Made by a program: the position numbers and the translations under genes. Under the pieces are notes generated by a model, which was given only the letters and a program-made list of their open reading frames with translations, searched no databases and was not told the origin of the DNA. Below are positions 5,368 to 5,613 of a stretch of 5,613 nt of DNA, in pieces (the stretch's first letter is position 1; every line of letters begins with the position of its first letter). Origin of the DNA: Armatimonadota bacterium (GTDB lineage Bacteria > Armatimonadota > Fimbriimonadia > Fimbriimonadales > ATM1); contig JACDEQ010000151.1 in assembly GCA_013816225.1 (NCBI GenBank), positions 1 through 5,613 on the forward strand, in the 5' to 3' direction.

Positions 5368-5464
5368 CGTTTTACGTTTTGCGCTTTACGTTTTACGTTG
5401 CCCTATTGCGAACCGACCTGTCGACTCAAGGCCAAGATTACGCAAAACGCAAAACGTAAAACGC
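5367..5464. repeat. Inverted array of 7-bp repeats (RCGTTTT / AAAACGY) filling the nuoD-nuoE gap
   Basis: Left array, five heptamers at 5367-5401: ACGTTTT, ACGTTTT, GCGCTTT, ACGTTTT, ACGTTGC. Right array, four inverted heptamers at 5437-5464: ATTACGC, AAAACGC, AAAACGT, AAAACGC. The arms pair at 5368-5391 with 5440-5463: 24 positions, 22 Watson-Crick and two C-A mismatches (5384/5447 and 5388/5443), leaving a loop of 48 nt. The element starts on the last base of the nuoD stop and ends 2 nt before the nuoE ATG. The right arm therefore occupies the position where a ribosome-binding site should be, and no GGAG-like motif is present. Same architecture as 2993-3048 with a different heptamer. Origin and function unknown. 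Confidence 0.87.
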
Positions 5465-5466
5465 CC

Positions 5467-5613
5467 ATGAACCCCATTCAACTCACTAACGGCAAGTCCC
5501 GTCCGAAAGCACCGCGCCTCGACGAAGTGCAGCTGCGATTTAGCGACAAAGGGGTGCGCGAACTCGAGAAATTGCTAACCCACTACCCGGATAAGAAATC
5601 CGCAATGCTTCCC
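5467..5613 (+). CDS. nuoE: NADH-quinone oxidoreductase subunit E (24 kDa), 5' part, runs off the right edge
   Basis: The first 49 codons of a gene begin at ATG 5467 and remain open to the window end. The residues FSDKGVRELEKLLTHYPDKK (25-44) followed by SAMLP match the start of the NuoE/24-kDa family, where an YPxxKSAMLP block precedes the thioredoxin-like [2Fe-2S] domain. The cysteine ligands of the N1a cluster would lie beyond the window. NuoE works with NuoF in NADH oxidation at the tip of complex I. The first 20 residues are a polar, basic extension. Order nuoA-C-D-E and strand support the call. No Shine-Dalgarno is present: the upstream bases belong to the heptamer array, so translation may depend on coupling to nuoD or on opening of the hairpin. 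Confidence 0.88.
   Translation, partial: MNPIQLTNGKSRPKAPRLDEVQLRFSDKGVRELEKLLTHYPDKKSAMLP

Overview
This GC-rich bacterial window holds two divergently transcribed gene groups and no mobile element, tRNA, rRNA or CRISPR array. The minus-strand group covers about 1-2456. In transcription order it is a conserved-looking gene of unknown function (1854-2456), a PhnP-like metallo-beta-lactamase-fold hydrolase (1086-1829), the flavin-dependent thymidylate synthase ThyX (170-1021), and a HicB-like small ORF interrupted by an in-frame stop that runs off the left edge. The plus-strand group covers 2510-5613: a DinB/DUF664-type metal-binding protein, then nuoA, nuoC, nuoD and the start of nuoE, all subunits of respiratory complex I (NADH:quinone oxidoreductase).

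The organism is free-living, makes dTMP by the ThyX route and respires with a multisubunit complex I whose NuoD closely resembles the Thermus-type Nqo4 protein in motifs and length. Weak Shine-Dalgarno signals and -10-like TANNNT boxes placed 7-10 nt before several start codons suggest frequent leaderless transcription. Together these hint at a non-proteobacterial lineage. Armatimonadota (Fimbriimonas-like) is my best guess, but it is not proved by the sequence.

The most unusual content lies between the genes. The dinB-like/nuoA gap and the nuoD/nuoE gap each contain an inverted pair of short 7-bp tandem repeat arrays that can fold into a long hairpin. The two elements share the architecture (period 7, inverted arms, transition-type differences between units) but have unrelated heptamers: RGTCTCC in the first and RCGTTTT in the second. 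The second fills the space between the nuoD stop and the nuoE start, so its right arm takes the place of the nuoE ribosome-binding region. This repeat/hairpin family is the best candidate here for something not well described.

Other points: nuoB is missing from its usual place between nuoA and nuoC, although nuoA and nuoC overlap cleanly. The HicB-like gene has a TAA in the middle of otherwise recognisable homology. The PhnP-like gene has no canonical start codon early enough to encode its whole first beta-strand.
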